64,000 nt of DNA, from assembly GCA_036011085.1 (NCBI GenBank), contig DASCMS010000048.1:62001-126000 (forward strand). The letters run 5' to 3'. Position numbers and translations under genes: made by a program. The notes under the pieces are model-generated. The model worked only from the letters and a program-made list of their open reading frames with translations, was not told the origin of the DNA and did no database searches. Shown here piece after piece: positions 33,827-42,175 of the stretch. How positions within the stretch are numbered: position 1 is the first letter of the stretch; the number at the start of each line of letters is the position of its first letter. This DNA is from UBA8231 sp036011085. GTDB lineage: Bacteria > Latescibacterota > UBA2968 > UBA8231.

Positions 33827-34803
33827 TCGGGATCCTCCTTCGAGGCCGGCGGATCCCCCATCTCCTCAGCCACCTGCCCGTCCCCCCGGCCGATGACGAG
33901 TTTCCATGGATTCTCGGTGAGTTCGCGCACCGCCGCTGACGTGGCGTGCACATTGTCGACCGTCTCATTCAGCTGTGCCTGCTTGCCGACGACGAGGGAA
34001 TCCACCCGCACCAGCAACAGATCGACGCGCTCCACCACCTGACGCAGGGCCCGCACCGAGCCCTGCACATCCTGGCTCGTGGCCGCCACCAGCGTATCGG
34101 TGCGTGCCATCGTCAGCGCCAGCCGGGACATGGTCCGCTCCAGGCTCTGCAGAGACCGTGCCACTCCGGGTTCCATGTCGACGACGACGTGACGACCGGC
34201 CAGCAGCAGACTGTCGGCACTGCGCGATACCGTGCCCAGGTCCTCGGCGATCCGGGCAATACTGCCGGTGAGATCACTGAGCCGGTCGCCCAGCTCGGCG
34301 TCGTGCAGGGCCTTGCCGGCGCCGCCGAGCTTCTGCGCCGCTTCCCGGATCTTCACCATCAGCGTTTTCATCGTCTCGTCGGACTGCCCGCGGATATGTG
34401 CCCCGGGAGGCAGCGGTGGCCCGTCGCCGGCGGTGACGTCAAGATGAACATGGGCCTCGCCCACCAAACCGCTGCCGCGGATCTCGGCAAAGACGCCGGT
34501 TGGTACCGGATAGATCTTCTCGATGCCCAGGGTGACGAGGAAGTGGGCCTCCCCCTCTCCCGCCAGCGGGCGGAACTCGATGGCTTCCACCTGCCCGACG
34601 ACAAACCCGCGCAGCTTGACCTTGGTCGCTTCGCTGATGCCGCCCAGAGTATCGAACTCGGCCACCAGGGGATAACGCTCCGGGCCCAGACGCAGACTGA
34701 TCAGCAACCAGATGAAGCCGGCCACGGCGACGCTGACGAACAGGCCCACGCCGATCTGCACCGTGGGAGATTCCTGCGGCCGACGGACGACGGACTCAGC
34801 CAT
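33823..34803 (-). CDS. mlaD: MCE-domain (MlaD-like) lipid transport protein
   Basis: A 326-aa inner-membrane-anchored MCE protein. I start at ATG 34803 (MAESVVRRPQES), overlapping the ATPase stop by eight bases. A single helix at about 18-38 (IGVGLFVSVAVAGFIWLLISL) precedes the MCE domain (YPLVAEFDTLGGISEATKVKLRGFVVGQVEAIEF, IRGSGLVGEAHVHLDV). A long periplasmic helical tail follows (TMKTLMVKIREAAQKLGG, then repeated LxxLxxxM patterns to about 300), like the needle-forming C-termini of larger MCE proteins. It should form a hexameric periplasmic channel that passes phospholipids between the membranes with the MlaE/F proteins encoded upstream. Confidence 0.88.
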   Translation of the reverse strand: MAESVVRRPQESPTVQIGVGLFVSVAVAGFIWLLISLRLGPERYPLVAEFDTLGGISEATKVKLRGFVVGQVEAIEFRPLAGEGEAHFLVTLGIEKIYPVPTGVFAEIRGSGLVGEAHVHLDVTAGDGPPLPPGAHIRGQSDETMKTLMVKIREAAQKLGGAGKALHDAELGDRLSDLTGSIARIAEDLGTVSRSADSLLLAGRHVVVDMEPGVARSLQSLERTMSRLALTMARTDTLVAATSQDVQGSVRALRQVVERVDLLLVRVDSLVVGKQAQLNETVDNVHATSAAVRELTENPWKLVIGRGDGQVAEEMGDPPASKEDPE

Positions 34804-35650
34804 GGACGGGCTCGGCCAGGGTTTCCCGCTCTCGATCGGTGCTCGTCTCGGGTCGAGAATCAAGCAACTGTCGGACACGATCATCGGTGCTGCCAAGGAC
34901 CGCGGCACGATCCCCGAGATCTTCGAAGCGCCCGTCCCACATCAGCAGAAAACGATCGGCGGAGTCGAGATAGGGACCCAGGTTTACCGTCGTGACAAGC
35001 CGGGTCAGGCCGTTGACGGCTGCCGGCACGGGTCTGTCCGGGAGGGGCGGTACGAAATATGGCTCGTAGGTGAATACGTGTTTGCACAACCGAGACGCCG
35101 ACCCCGGACTCAGTCCGGCGCAGGGCTCATCGAGGAGCAACAGGAAAGGTTCGCAGACCAGCGCCCGCGCCAGCGAAACATAGATGCGCTCCTCCCGATT
35201 GAGGGCGATGGGCCGGGTTCCCGGGGCACCGAGATGGGTGAGCTGGAGATCGTCGAGCACGGCATCAACGCGCACCTGGATCTGGGCCGGCCCCAGCAGG
35301 TCCCGGTAGTGGTAGGTCAGCGGCAGGGCCACGTTGGCGCGGATGTCCAGGATCTCGATGAGACCGCCGTCGCGCATGATGCTGCCCATCCTCGGGCGCA
35401 GCGCCTGCAACTCGGCCGGGCTCAGTGCCGACATACTGGCGCCGGAGACGAGGACCTCGCCCTGCAGGCTGACCTGCTCGTTGTCCATCCCCGGCAGACC
35501 GAGGATGAGGCGGGGCACAAAGGACTTGCCACACCCGGGCAGGCCGGCGATGACGACCGACTCCCCGACGGCCACGGTCAGGCTCGCCCCATCGAGGTAC
35601 TGGCGGCCATCCACCGCCAGGCTGACCTGCTGCAGTTCGACGCAGTTCAT
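34796..35650 (-). CDS. mlaF: MlaF-like ABC ATPase with non-canonical signature motif
   Basis: A 284-aa ATPase starting at ATG 35650, 5 bp after mlaE. Walker A is GLPGCGKS (36-43), and Walker B LLLLDEPCAGLSPGS (about 170-184) is intact. The ABC signature expected as LSGG(Q/M) before SLARAL reads ALNREERIYVSLARAL (149-164), so the LSGG core is gone. The switch region shows VTTVNLG where a His is usual, so the H-loop may also be altered. MlaF powers phospholipid transport with MlaE and the MCE protein. Both losses together predict weak or atypical ATP turnover. The frame continues far upstream into mlaE; that part is shadow. Confidence 0.82.
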   Translation of the reverse strand: MNCVELQQVSLAVDGRQYLDGASLTVAVGESVVIAGLPGCGKSFVPRLILGLPGMDNEQVSLQGEVLVSGASMSALSPAELQALRPRMGSIMRDGGLIEILDIRANVALPLTYHYRDLLGPAQIQVRVDAVLDDLQLTHLGAPGTRPIALNREERIYVSLARALVCEPFLLLLDEPCAGLSPGSASRLCKHVFTYEPYFVPPLPDRPVPAAVNGLTRLVTTVNLGPYLDSADRFLLMWDGRFEDLGDRAAVLGSTDDRVRQLLDSRPETSTDRERETLAEPVHG

Positions 35651-35655
35651 CCGAG

Positions 35656-36459
35656 TCAGATCCAGTAGAATCCGGCCGAAAGCACGGCACTCGACACGAA
35701 CACGAAGAACATTGCCTGTATGACACCCGAACGGGCAACCATGGGCACCTCGAAGGGAGCGCGCCTGGCGCGCAGACCGTGATAGCAGGTGAACAGACTG
35801 ACCACCAGACCGAAAAGGATCCCCTTGCTCAGGCTGATGTAGAGATCGAGAGGCTGCAGCGAATCGGAGATCTGGGCGAGGTAGACGGAGATCGGCATGG
35901 TCAACTGCAGACTGGCCACGAGAAACCCGCCCACCAGGGCGACGACATCGAAATACACGATCATGCAGAACATGGCCACCATGGCGCCGATGACACGCGG
36001 CGCGATCAGGTAATGGAACACGTCCACCCCCATCGACTCGAGGGCCTCGACCTGACCCGAGATCCGGTTCGTCGCCATCTCGGCGGCCATGGCCGTACCC
36101 GATCGGGTGATGACAACCATGGCGGTGATGATGGGCCCCAGCTCGCGGACGATGGAGATGACGAGGATCTTGCCGATCAGTTCTCCCGCCCCAACTCCCT
36201 GCAACTGCGGCAACGACTGCACCAGCACCGTCGATCCGAGCAGCAGTGACAACAGGCTGAGAAACGGCAACGCCTCGAGACCGGTGAAATACACCTGCTG
36301 CATCGTCACCCGCGCCGAGGCTCGAAAGCCGTTGCGACTGAAGAACCGGGCCAGGGCGACGATGGAACCGAGGGAGAACCTGAGCAACTGCCAGGCATCG
36401 AGAGCAGTGCGTATGACCTGCTGCCCGAGGGCCTGGAAGGGGGTCAGGTACGCTCCCAT
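35656..36459 (-). CDS. mlaE: MlaE-family permease
   Basis: A 267-aa integral membrane protein of the MlaE/YrbE family. Landmarks are LGSTVLVQSLPQL, the conserved RELGPIITAMVVITRSGTAMAAEMA around residue 105-130, the EALESMGVDVFHYLIAPRVI coupling region and YFDVVALVGGF. In the Mla system it forms the permease core for phospholipid exchange. ATG 36459 overlaps the stop of the outer-membrane protein gene by one base (TGATG). The order barrel-mlaE-mlaF-mlaD-unknown lacks the periplasmic MlaC carrier and a recognisable MlaB. Confidence 0.93.
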   Translation of the reverse strand: MGAYLTPFQALGQQVIRTALDAWQLLRFSLGSIVALARFFSRNGFRASARVTMQQVYFTGLEALPFLSLLSLLLGSTVLVQSLPQLQGVGAGELIGKILVISIVRELGPIITAMVVITRSGTAMAAEMATNRISGQVEALESMGVDVFHYLIAPRVIGAMVAMFCMIVYFDVVALVGGFLVASLQLTMPISVYLAQISDSLQPLDLYISLSKGILFGLVVSLFTCYHGLRARRAPFEVPMVARSGVIQAMFFVFVSSAVLSAGFYWI

Positions 36460-37112
36460 CAGAAGCGGAAGACGACGCCGACCGACATCTCGCTGTAGGT
36501 GACCGTGTTCTCCTCCGTTTCGCCGAGCAGATCGCTGACACCGGCCTCATCGGCCAGTTCCTCGAGGGCCCGGTCCTTCACCTTACCCGTCACAGAAAAC
36601 ACCTGGTACTGGCGCAGGTCGAAGCGGGCATCGAGACGCTCGTTCAGGGCGTAGCGCACGCCGGCCCCATAGGAAAAGGCGGAGTTGGTCGACGTTTCCG
36701 ACAGTGAGTTCAGCGTCGCCTTATCGACATCACCCGCCCCGGGCACGGAAAGTTTTCCGGGCAGGATCGTGATGGCACCATAACCGATACCGATGAAGGG
36801 CTTGATCTGACCGACAGGGATATTGAGCAGGACCCGCCCCTCGTAGAAGATCGTCGTCGCCGGCTCGCTGGCGGTGCCACCGATGGTGGCGACTTCGCGA
36901 TCCGGTCGCGAGATCATCAACGACGTTTCACCACCGAGGATACCGCTCGACTTGCCCCAGCGCAGGCCGATTCCGGGTGCACCTTCAAGGTTGGCGTCCT
37001 CATCAAAACCGACAGCGGCGATAAAGGCGGACAGATCGGCACTCGCCGGAGACGTGGTCAGACTGGCAAGGCCGAGGGCCGTGCCCAACAGAACCCGATT
37101 CCAGTATCTCAT
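36459..37112 (-). CDS. Outer-membrane beta-barrel protein
   Basis: Starts at ATG 37112 (MRYWNRVLLGTALGLASL); codons upstream are out of character. The 217-aa product has a signal peptide cleaved near SPASA and alternating beta strands (GIGLRWGKSSGILGGETSLMISR, GQIKPFIGIGYGAITI, FSYGAGVRYALNERLDARFDLRQYQVF). It ends YSEMSVGVVFRF, with the terminal Phe used for BAM-dependent insertion. Size suggests an eight-strand OmpA/OmpW-like barrel. As first gene of the Mla-type unit it might take the place of an outer-membrane partner (MlaA has another fold), which is speculation from position. Confidence 0.75.
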   Translation of the reverse strand: MRYWNRVLLGTALGLASLTTSPASADLSAFIAAVGFDEDANLEGAPGIGLRWGKSSGILGGETSLMISRPDREVATIGGTASEPATTIFYEGRVLLNIPVGQIKPFIGIGYGAITILPGKLSVPGAGDVDKATLNSLSETSTNSAFSYGAGVRYALNERLDARFDLRQYQVFSVTGKVKDRALEELADEAGVSDLLGETEENTVTYSEMSVGVVFRF

Positions 37113-37204
37113 CGACAGGAGTAACTCCTTGTTTGCGTTGCAGTTGTGGAAATCTCTACAAGGGTACTCACGCCCCCCGGTGTTTGGCAAGCCATGGGAC
37201 GCGT

Positions 37205-38401
37205 CTATATATGGTCCAAAGACGGGATGTGCAGCGGCAGTGGCAGGATGGTGGCCAGACGACGGCGAACAGTGTCACTGATGCCGCCGTGAGCGCCGAA
37301 CCGTTCCTCTATGGGCAGACAGCCGAACAGCAGTTCTACAAGCTCTCGCTGATCGAGGCACAGCCGCTGAGGGCGGCCTGACGCGCGGGTCTTCCCCAAC
37401 TGCAGCGTCGCCTGCTGGCTCGTGCCGTCGACACCTGCCACCTGCAGGATGAACCTGCCGTTGAGGCCGGCGGTGGCCGCCCGGCTCCTCAACTCGGGTA
37501 GCAACTGCCGAACGACCCGTTCGACGTCGAGGATCTGCGTCATGCCATCGGCCAGACGTGTCCAGGACGCGCTGACCGGCCCCAGCAGGGACTGTTCGTC
37601 TGCATTCGGACCGGCGATGACGGAAAGCCTGCCATGCGCTGACCGGGGCAGCAGTCGTCGGAACAAGGCCAGCACCAGTTCCGGGTCGCCACCGAATTCG
37701 TGGATCGAGGCATAGGGGCGATTGACGCGCTGCGCGCCTCCGGCCACGGCATAGGCGAAACGTCGTCCCGCCTCGCAGAACCAGGACTCCTTGCCGTTGC
37801 GAACCAGCAGCGGCACCATGTCTTCGAGAGGGCGGACCACACCATAGGAACGGCCCGCCGAGAGGCGTTGGATCCGTCGGCAGAGGCCGACGTCGGGATC
37901 CTGGGAAAGACGCTGCAGACGAAGCGCCCGCTCCCCTGCCGAAGGCCTGCCGACAGAGCGCTCCGTCAGCTCGTAGACGACCCGCACCCCGCCGTTCTCC
38001 CAGCCCCAGCGGCCATATCGCTGCCGATCCCCTCCCAGTACCGACACGCTCTTTCCCGACCGGCGCATCCGTCGCACAGCCTCATCGAGAAGCCGGCTCA
38101 TGATGCCCTCTCCCCGGCGTTCCGGATGGGTCCCGACGATGCCGATGCCTCCGGCGCTCAGCCGTGCGACGCCAAGCTTCAGCGTCATGGGATGGATGGC
38201 CACGCAGCCGACCAGGTCGCCCAGGTGACGCAGGATCAACAAGCGCCGGACGTGGGCAGTGTCGTCCCGGTAGGCATGGGGATACTGTCGCTGGACGATA
38301 CGCCGCCCCTTCTGCCCCGGCCGGAACACGAGATCGGTGAACCGCATGGCCTCAGCGAATTCTGACCGTCGTGCAGGACGCGGGCCATCCCACTGTTTCA
38401 T
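37205..38401 (-). CDS. GNAT acetyltransferase, Eis-like multidomain
   Basis: Starts at ATG 38401 (MKQWDGPRPARRSEFAEAMRF), giving 398 aa. The N-terminal GNAT domain has the acetyl-CoA loop in GIGIVGTHPERRGEGIMSRLLDEAVRRM. A second GNAT-like region follows (about 185-290), and a C-terminal sterol-carrier-like domain (about 300-395: FILQVAGVDGTSQQATLQL..., LCLDQRELVELLFGCLP) completes the Eis arrangement. Eis proteins acetylate aminoglycosides or lysines in host or bacterial proteins. The target here is unknown. It is the last gene of the DapA-hydrolase-ANKH unit, 46 bp after the ANKH-like gene. Confidence 0.75.
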   Translation of the reverse strand: MKQWDGPRPARRSEFAEAMRFTDLVFRPGQKGRRIVQRQYPHAYRDDTAHVRRLLILRHLGDLVGCVAIHPMTLKLGVARLSAGGIGIVGTHPERRGEGIMSRLLDEAVRRMRRSGKSVSVLGGDRQRYGRWGWENGGVRVVYELTERSVGRPSAGERALRLQRLSQDPDVGLCRRIQRLSAGRSYGVVRPLEDMVPLLVRNGKESWFCEAGRRFAYAVAGGAQRVNRPYASIHEFGGDPELVLALFRRLLPRSAHGRLSVIAGPNADEQSLLGPVSASWTRLADGMTQILDVERVVRQLLPELRSRAATAGLNGRFILQVAGVDGTSQQATLQLGKTRASGRPQRLCLDQRELVELLFGCLPIEERFGAHGGISDTVRRRLATILPLPLHIPSLDHI

Positions 38402-38447
38402 GCTCAGACTCCTCCGTCGGCTGGTCTGTTTTCCGGGACAGGTGCAA

Positions 38448-39785
38448 TCACGTTCGCGCCCCGGGCGCCGGCAAGGAATCGGGTCGCCGTGCATGTACGA
38501 ACCACCACACGACGACCGCCTCGACGACGAAGCCGGTCAACAGCGCCGCCAGTCCGCGGGTGGCTCCCGGCATCCAGGCCATGGGAACGAGCACGAGCAC
38601 CAGCAGTATCGCGGCGATGCGGGCGGGGGCGCTCGGCGCCAGGGCCGCGGTACGGCGCTCGCTCAGAGCCACTCCCTGGAGATAGGCACGGGCGGCAACG
38701 GTCAGCGGAAAGAAGGAGAACAGGACGAGGGGCACGTGACAGCGATCGGCAAGGGCGGGGCTCAACGCCAGCAGATCGAGCAGCAGCAGGTCCCGCACGG
38801 TGGGAAACCAGAAGGCGATCGCCATGGTCGTGAAGGAGAGGGCCCCGCACAGGCAAGCGAACCGGCGAATCCGTCGCAACCCTGCAGGTCCGTACTCATC
38901 AAATACCGGCGGCAGACAGCGCAGCTCGTTCAGCCAGCCATAGGGCAGATGGGCGAGAGAGTAGACGACGGCCAGTGCCGCCAGCGCCTGTTCGCCCTCA
39001 GTACCGCGAGAGACGAACAGGTTGACCACCGGACGACTCAGCCCCTGAATCGCCATCGTCAGAGCCAGGGGCCAGAAGAAGCGTCCAAGGTAGGCGAAGG
39101 TGAGATCGGTGCTGTCCCCATGGTCCGCACCAAGCCTCAGGCCGGGGTGGGCGTAGCGTCTGGCACCCACCCAGAGCACTGTCATATTGGTGATGACCCC
39201 GGCGTAGGTCACCAGCAGCGGCAGCGCGATCGGTGTGTCACGCACCAGGGCCGTGGGTACGGCAACGAAGACGGTGAGCAGACTCGCGCCGATGCCGCAG
39301 AGCATGCCGGCGCTGACGATCTCGGTGCGCCGCACGCGCATCAGCAGACCGGACAGCCAACGCTGCAGGGCTGCCAGCAGCGGGTACGGGATCAACAGCA
39401 GCAAAGCGAAGCGCACGACCTTGCCCAGATCCGGCGAGGTGTTGTGCAGATCTTCGACGACAAAGGTTCCCGCCGGAGTCAGGGCGAGCAGGGCGACGAT
39501 GGCGCCGAGGAGCAGGCCGCAGGCAGTGACGAAACGCAGCACCTGCCGGGCCTGCTCTCGATGGCGCACCAGAACGAGGGCCAGCTGGCGGACCTGGGAC
39601 AGCGGACTGGCGAGGAACTCGGCCAGACCCCAGGCCAGGGCAAAGGCGGCGAGGGTTTCGGTGGGCTGCGAGCCACGGGCGATCCCCCCCGCCAGGAACT
39701 GCGGCATGAGGCCGGCGATGACCATCGTCACCACCAGGGGCAGCAGGAAGCGGACGAGCCGCAGGTACGGCAGGGCGGCGGTCAA
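38448..39785 (-). CDS. ANKH-family (progressive ankylosis protein) membrane transporter homologue
   Basis: A 445-aa polytopic protein with about twelve hydrophobic segments. Unlike generic MATE or MurJ proteins it matches vertebrate ANKH along its length. As I recall the human sequence, SRPVVNLFVSRG parallels SRPIVNLFVSRD, HLPYGWLNELR parallels HMPYGWLTEIR, VPLVLFSFFPLTVAARA parallels VPLRIFSFFPVPVTVRA, and LAPSAPARI parallels LAPSSVLRI. The N-terminus RLVRFLLPLVVT also aligns. Human ANKH promotes export of ATP/pyrophosphate and citrate. The bacterial role is unknown. It overlaps the upstream hydrolase gene by four bases (ATGA), so a link to export or turnover of an organic acid is possible. 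Confidence 0.8.
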   Translation of the reverse strand: MTAALPYLRLVRFLLPLVVTMVIAGLMPQFLAGGIARGSQPTETLAAFALAWGLAEFLASPLSQVRQLALVLVRHREQARQVLRFVTACGLLLGAIVALLALTPAGTFVVEDLHNTSPDLGKVVRFALLLLIPYPLLAALQRWLSGLLMRVRRTEIVSAGMLCGIGASLLTVFVAVPTALVRDTPIALPLLVTYAGVITNMTVLWVGARRYAHPGLRLGADHGDSTDLTFAYLGRFFWPLALTMAIQGLSRPVVNLFVSRGTEGEQALAALAVVYSLAHLPYGWLNELRCLPPVFDEYGPAGLRRIRRFACLCGALSFTTMAIAFWFPTVRDLLLLDLLALSPALADRCHVPLVLFSFFPLTVAARAYLQGVALSERRTAALAPSAPARIAAILLVLVLVPMAWMPGATRGLAALLTGFVVEAVVVWWFVHARRPDSLPAPGART

Positions 39786-41245
39786 GCCAACGGCAATGTC
39801 ACGGACGACGGCCGCTCGTCGTCATGGAACAGGCGTGTGCAGGAATGGGCGAAATACGGATAGGCAAAGGTCGTGTTGTAGTTGGCCACCACGAGGCGGA
39901 GCCGGTGGCCGGCGGCGATCTGGTAGTGGATCGTGGCTGCCTCGATGTCGATCGCTCGATGGCAGCCTGGTTCGGCGGATTGTGTGCCCACGTGTCCGCG
40001 GCTGATCAGCGTCGCTTCGCCTTCGGGTGAGACATCGTACAACTCCCCGTGGACCTGCACCTCGGGCCGATTCGGCAGGATGTGCAGCCGTATCACAGAC
40101 GACCCGAGAATCGTCAGCTCCTCATCGACAGGATCGCTGTCGAAGACGACCTCCTCGCGGGTTAACGCCGACGACACGCCCGCCATGTCATCGCGCAGAG
40201 CCCGGTCCAGACCGTACGTCGGGTCGACGGGAAAGTTGTTGATATTCGACGGCAACGTCGGTCCATCAGGTGCCGTTCCGGTGAGACGGCCGTCGACGCG
40301 CAGATGCAGCCGGCGCTGCCCCTCACTGTCAGAGAGGCTCTGCAGACCCACAGGCTCCCAGCCGGGGCGGCGCACCGCCGTGATCGGCGCTTCTTCGAGG
40401 ATCCCCGTGTCCTCGCCCTTGAGCCAGTGATCGAGCCAGCGATCGACCAGGTCTTCTCGCACCTGCTTCGCCGACTCGTCTTCGATTCCGTCGTGACCGC
40501 CGGCGCCGAGGTAGAGCTTCTTCGGTGCCTCCACACGTTCGTACATCTCCACGACCTCGTTGGGCGGCATGCCCACGTCGTGCCAGCCGTGCACGATGAA
40601 CACCGGGCAGCGGATGCGATCGACGAAGTTCAGCGGCGAACGCTCGTGCATCCAGGCGCGCAGCAGGTCCCACTCCCCGGCCTGCGCCCACTGCCGCGTC
40701 AGCTCCTGAAACCCCGCCGTCATGATCCGGCGACGCATCGTGCGCGTGAAGAACCAGCGATTGAGGCAGCCGTGGCGCACGACGAAGGAGGCGAAGTCGG
40801 TGAAGATGTTCTCGGGAACGACGGTGGCCACCTGCGGACAGTGGATGGCCGCCATGTAGGCATGCCAGCCCCCCTGCGATGAGCCACAGACGGCCAGTCG
40901 TTGTGCGTGCACCGGGCACTCGCGCAGCATCCAGCCCACCACATCCTGCAGGTCGAAGATCTCCCGCGGTCCCATATGAAAGGACAATCCCTCGGAAGCA
41001 CCCTGGCCGCGTACGCTGTAGGCCACCACCAAGTAACCGCGAGTCGCCAGCTGCCGCGCCCTCGGCAGACAGCTCACCTTGCACCCCGTGTCACCGTGTC
41101 CATGGACGAGCAGCACCGACGGCCAGCCACCATCCGGCCGGTCACCGGCGGGTTGGAGCACGGAGGCGTCGAGCCGTACTCCATCGTTCATCAGGAGCCA
41201 GCTCTGTGCTTCCGAGAACAGATCCGCGCCCATCGCCGCTGTCAC
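39782..41245 (-). CDS. X-Pro dipeptidyl-peptidase/CocE-NonD family hydrolase
   Basis: A 487-aa alpha/beta hydrolase followed by a jelly-roll domain. The nucleophile is S123 in CGSSQGGW, the acid probably the Asp in VHGWHDVGMP and the base the His in AGGHDG. The C-terminal beta domain (from about 330: RLHILPNRPEVQVHGELYDVS, HRLRLVVANYNTTF) is the typical X-Pro dipeptidyl-peptidase C-terminal domain. No signal peptide is visible. CocE/NonD enzymes cleave esters, beta-lactams or peptides; the substrate is open. Its ATG overlaps the DapA-like gene stop by four bases and its stop overlaps the ANKH-like gene start. Confidence 0.85.
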   Translation of the reverse strand: MTAAMGADLFSEAQSWLLMNDGVRLDASVLQPAGDRPDGGWPSVLLVHGHGDTGCKVSCLPRARQLATRGYLVVAYSVRGQGASEGLSFHMGPREIFDLQDVVGWMLRECPVHAQRLAVCGSSQGGWHAYMAAIHCPQVATVVPENIFTDFASFVVRHGCLNRWFFTRTMRRRIMTAGFQELTRQWAQAGEWDLLRAWMHERSPLNFVDRIRCPVFIVHGWHDVGMPPNEVVEMYERVEAPKKLYLGAGGHDGIEDESAKQVREDLVDRWLDHWLKGEDTGILEEAPITAVRRPGWEPVGLQSLSDSEGQRRLHLRVDGRLTGTAPDGPTLPSNINNFPVDPTYGLDRALRDDMAGVSSALTREEVVFDSDPVDEELTILGSSVIRLHILPNRPEVQVHGELYDVSPEGEATLISRGHVGTQSAEPGCHRAIDIEAATIHYQIAAGHRLRLVVANYNTTFAYPYFAHSCTRLFHDDERPSSVTLPLA

Positions 41246-42150
41246 TCCTGACCAAAGGGATAGTCGCCGTCGAAGTCACCCTCCTCGAGAACGCCCAGCA
41301 ACGACGAGATCTCGCGCTTGTCCTCGGCATCGAGACCGGGACCCGGGGAACGCTCCCCCGTCGAGGTGAGGACACCACGACGACGCAGGACATAACGCAC
41401 CAGGCTATGGTTTTCCAGGTTGATCAAGGGCAGGATGCGGCGGTGCAGGGCCCTGGCGCTTTCCTCGTCGCCCGCCCACCACAGCTCCGTCACGCGGGCG
41501 AGCACATCGCCGAATTCACAGGCCGGCATACAGCCGTCGGCGCCGCGGCGCATCTCGTCCGGCAGGTTCTTGCCGGCGGCGCCGCCAAAGATGGTCTTGA
41601 TCCGATCACCGGCGGCGACGGCCGTCTCGGTGATGTGGCGTGGGCCGGGCTGCCGTTCCTCCTTCACGTACTCGATGCTCGGCACGTCTTCGATGAGGGC
41701 GGCGATCTGGTCTCCCTTCAGCGGCGCATACCCTCCGGCGTTCTGCACCATGATGGGTCCCTCGAAGCAGTCGGCCATACGCTTGTACATGTCGATGGCG
41801 ACAGCCTGGTTGGTGCGGGCCGGCGCCATGGCGATGATCGAGCCGGCACCGGCGGCCTGTGCGGCGCGCGCGAAGAAGCAGACCTGGGGCACCGAGACAC
41901 CCGAACAGCCGAAGACGACGGGCAGCTTGCCGTTGACACGCTCCAGCACCGCATCGAGGTTGGCGACCCGTTCGGTTTCGCCGAGGAAATAGAACTCCCC
42001 CACCATCACCGGCCAGACGATGCCGTGCTGTCCGGTGTCGCAGCAGAACTGCGCCGCCCGGCACAGGTCTTCGGTGTGGATCTCGAGATCGTCGTCGTAC
42101 GGCGTGGGCAGCAGCCCGAAAAGCCCTCGCATCCTGGTATCTTCCATCAT
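41242..42150 (-). CDS. DapA-superfamily aldolase/dehydratase
   Basis: A 302-aa (beta/alpha)8 enzyme. The Schiff-base lysine is K163 (YVKEE). The carboxylate-binding loop is altered (WPVMVGEFYFL where GTTGE is usual), and the proton-relay tyrosine found in DapA's YNxP motif is replaced (IMVQNAGG, about 133-140). This argues against lysine biosynthesis and for another 2-oxoacid lyase or dehydratase. It starts the four-gene unit with the hydrolase, ANKH-like transporter and GNAT protein, divergent from the Omp85-type gene 25 bp away. Confidence 0.82.
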   Translation of the reverse strand: MMEDTRMRGLFGLLPTPYDDDLEIHTEDLCRAAQFCCDTGQHGIVWPVMVGEFYFLGETERVANLDAVLERVNGKLPVVFGCSGVSVPQVCFFARAAQAAGAGSIIAMAPARTNQAVAIDMYKRMADCFEGPIMVQNAGGYAPLKGDQIAALIEDVPSIEYVKEERQPGPRHITETAVAAGDRIKTIFGGAAGKNLPDEMRRGADGCMPACEFGDVLARVTELWWAGDEESARALHRRILPLINLENHSLVRYVLRRRGVLTSTGERSPGPGLDAEDKREISSLLGVLEEGDFDGDYPFGQE

Positions 42151-42175
42151 CCCTTTGCCTCCGTCAGATTGTCCG

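Noticed and set aside
38448..39785. Generic MATE or MurJ flippase
   Set aside because: Twelve-helix layout fits, but the conserved blocks match ANKH specifically.
38337..39863. A plus-strand open frame of about 500 codons across the ANKH-like gene
   Set aside because: It is antisense to a polytopic membrane protein with clear family motifs, and its product is Gly/Arg/Gln-rich with no domain pattern; GC-rich DNA leaves such frames open.
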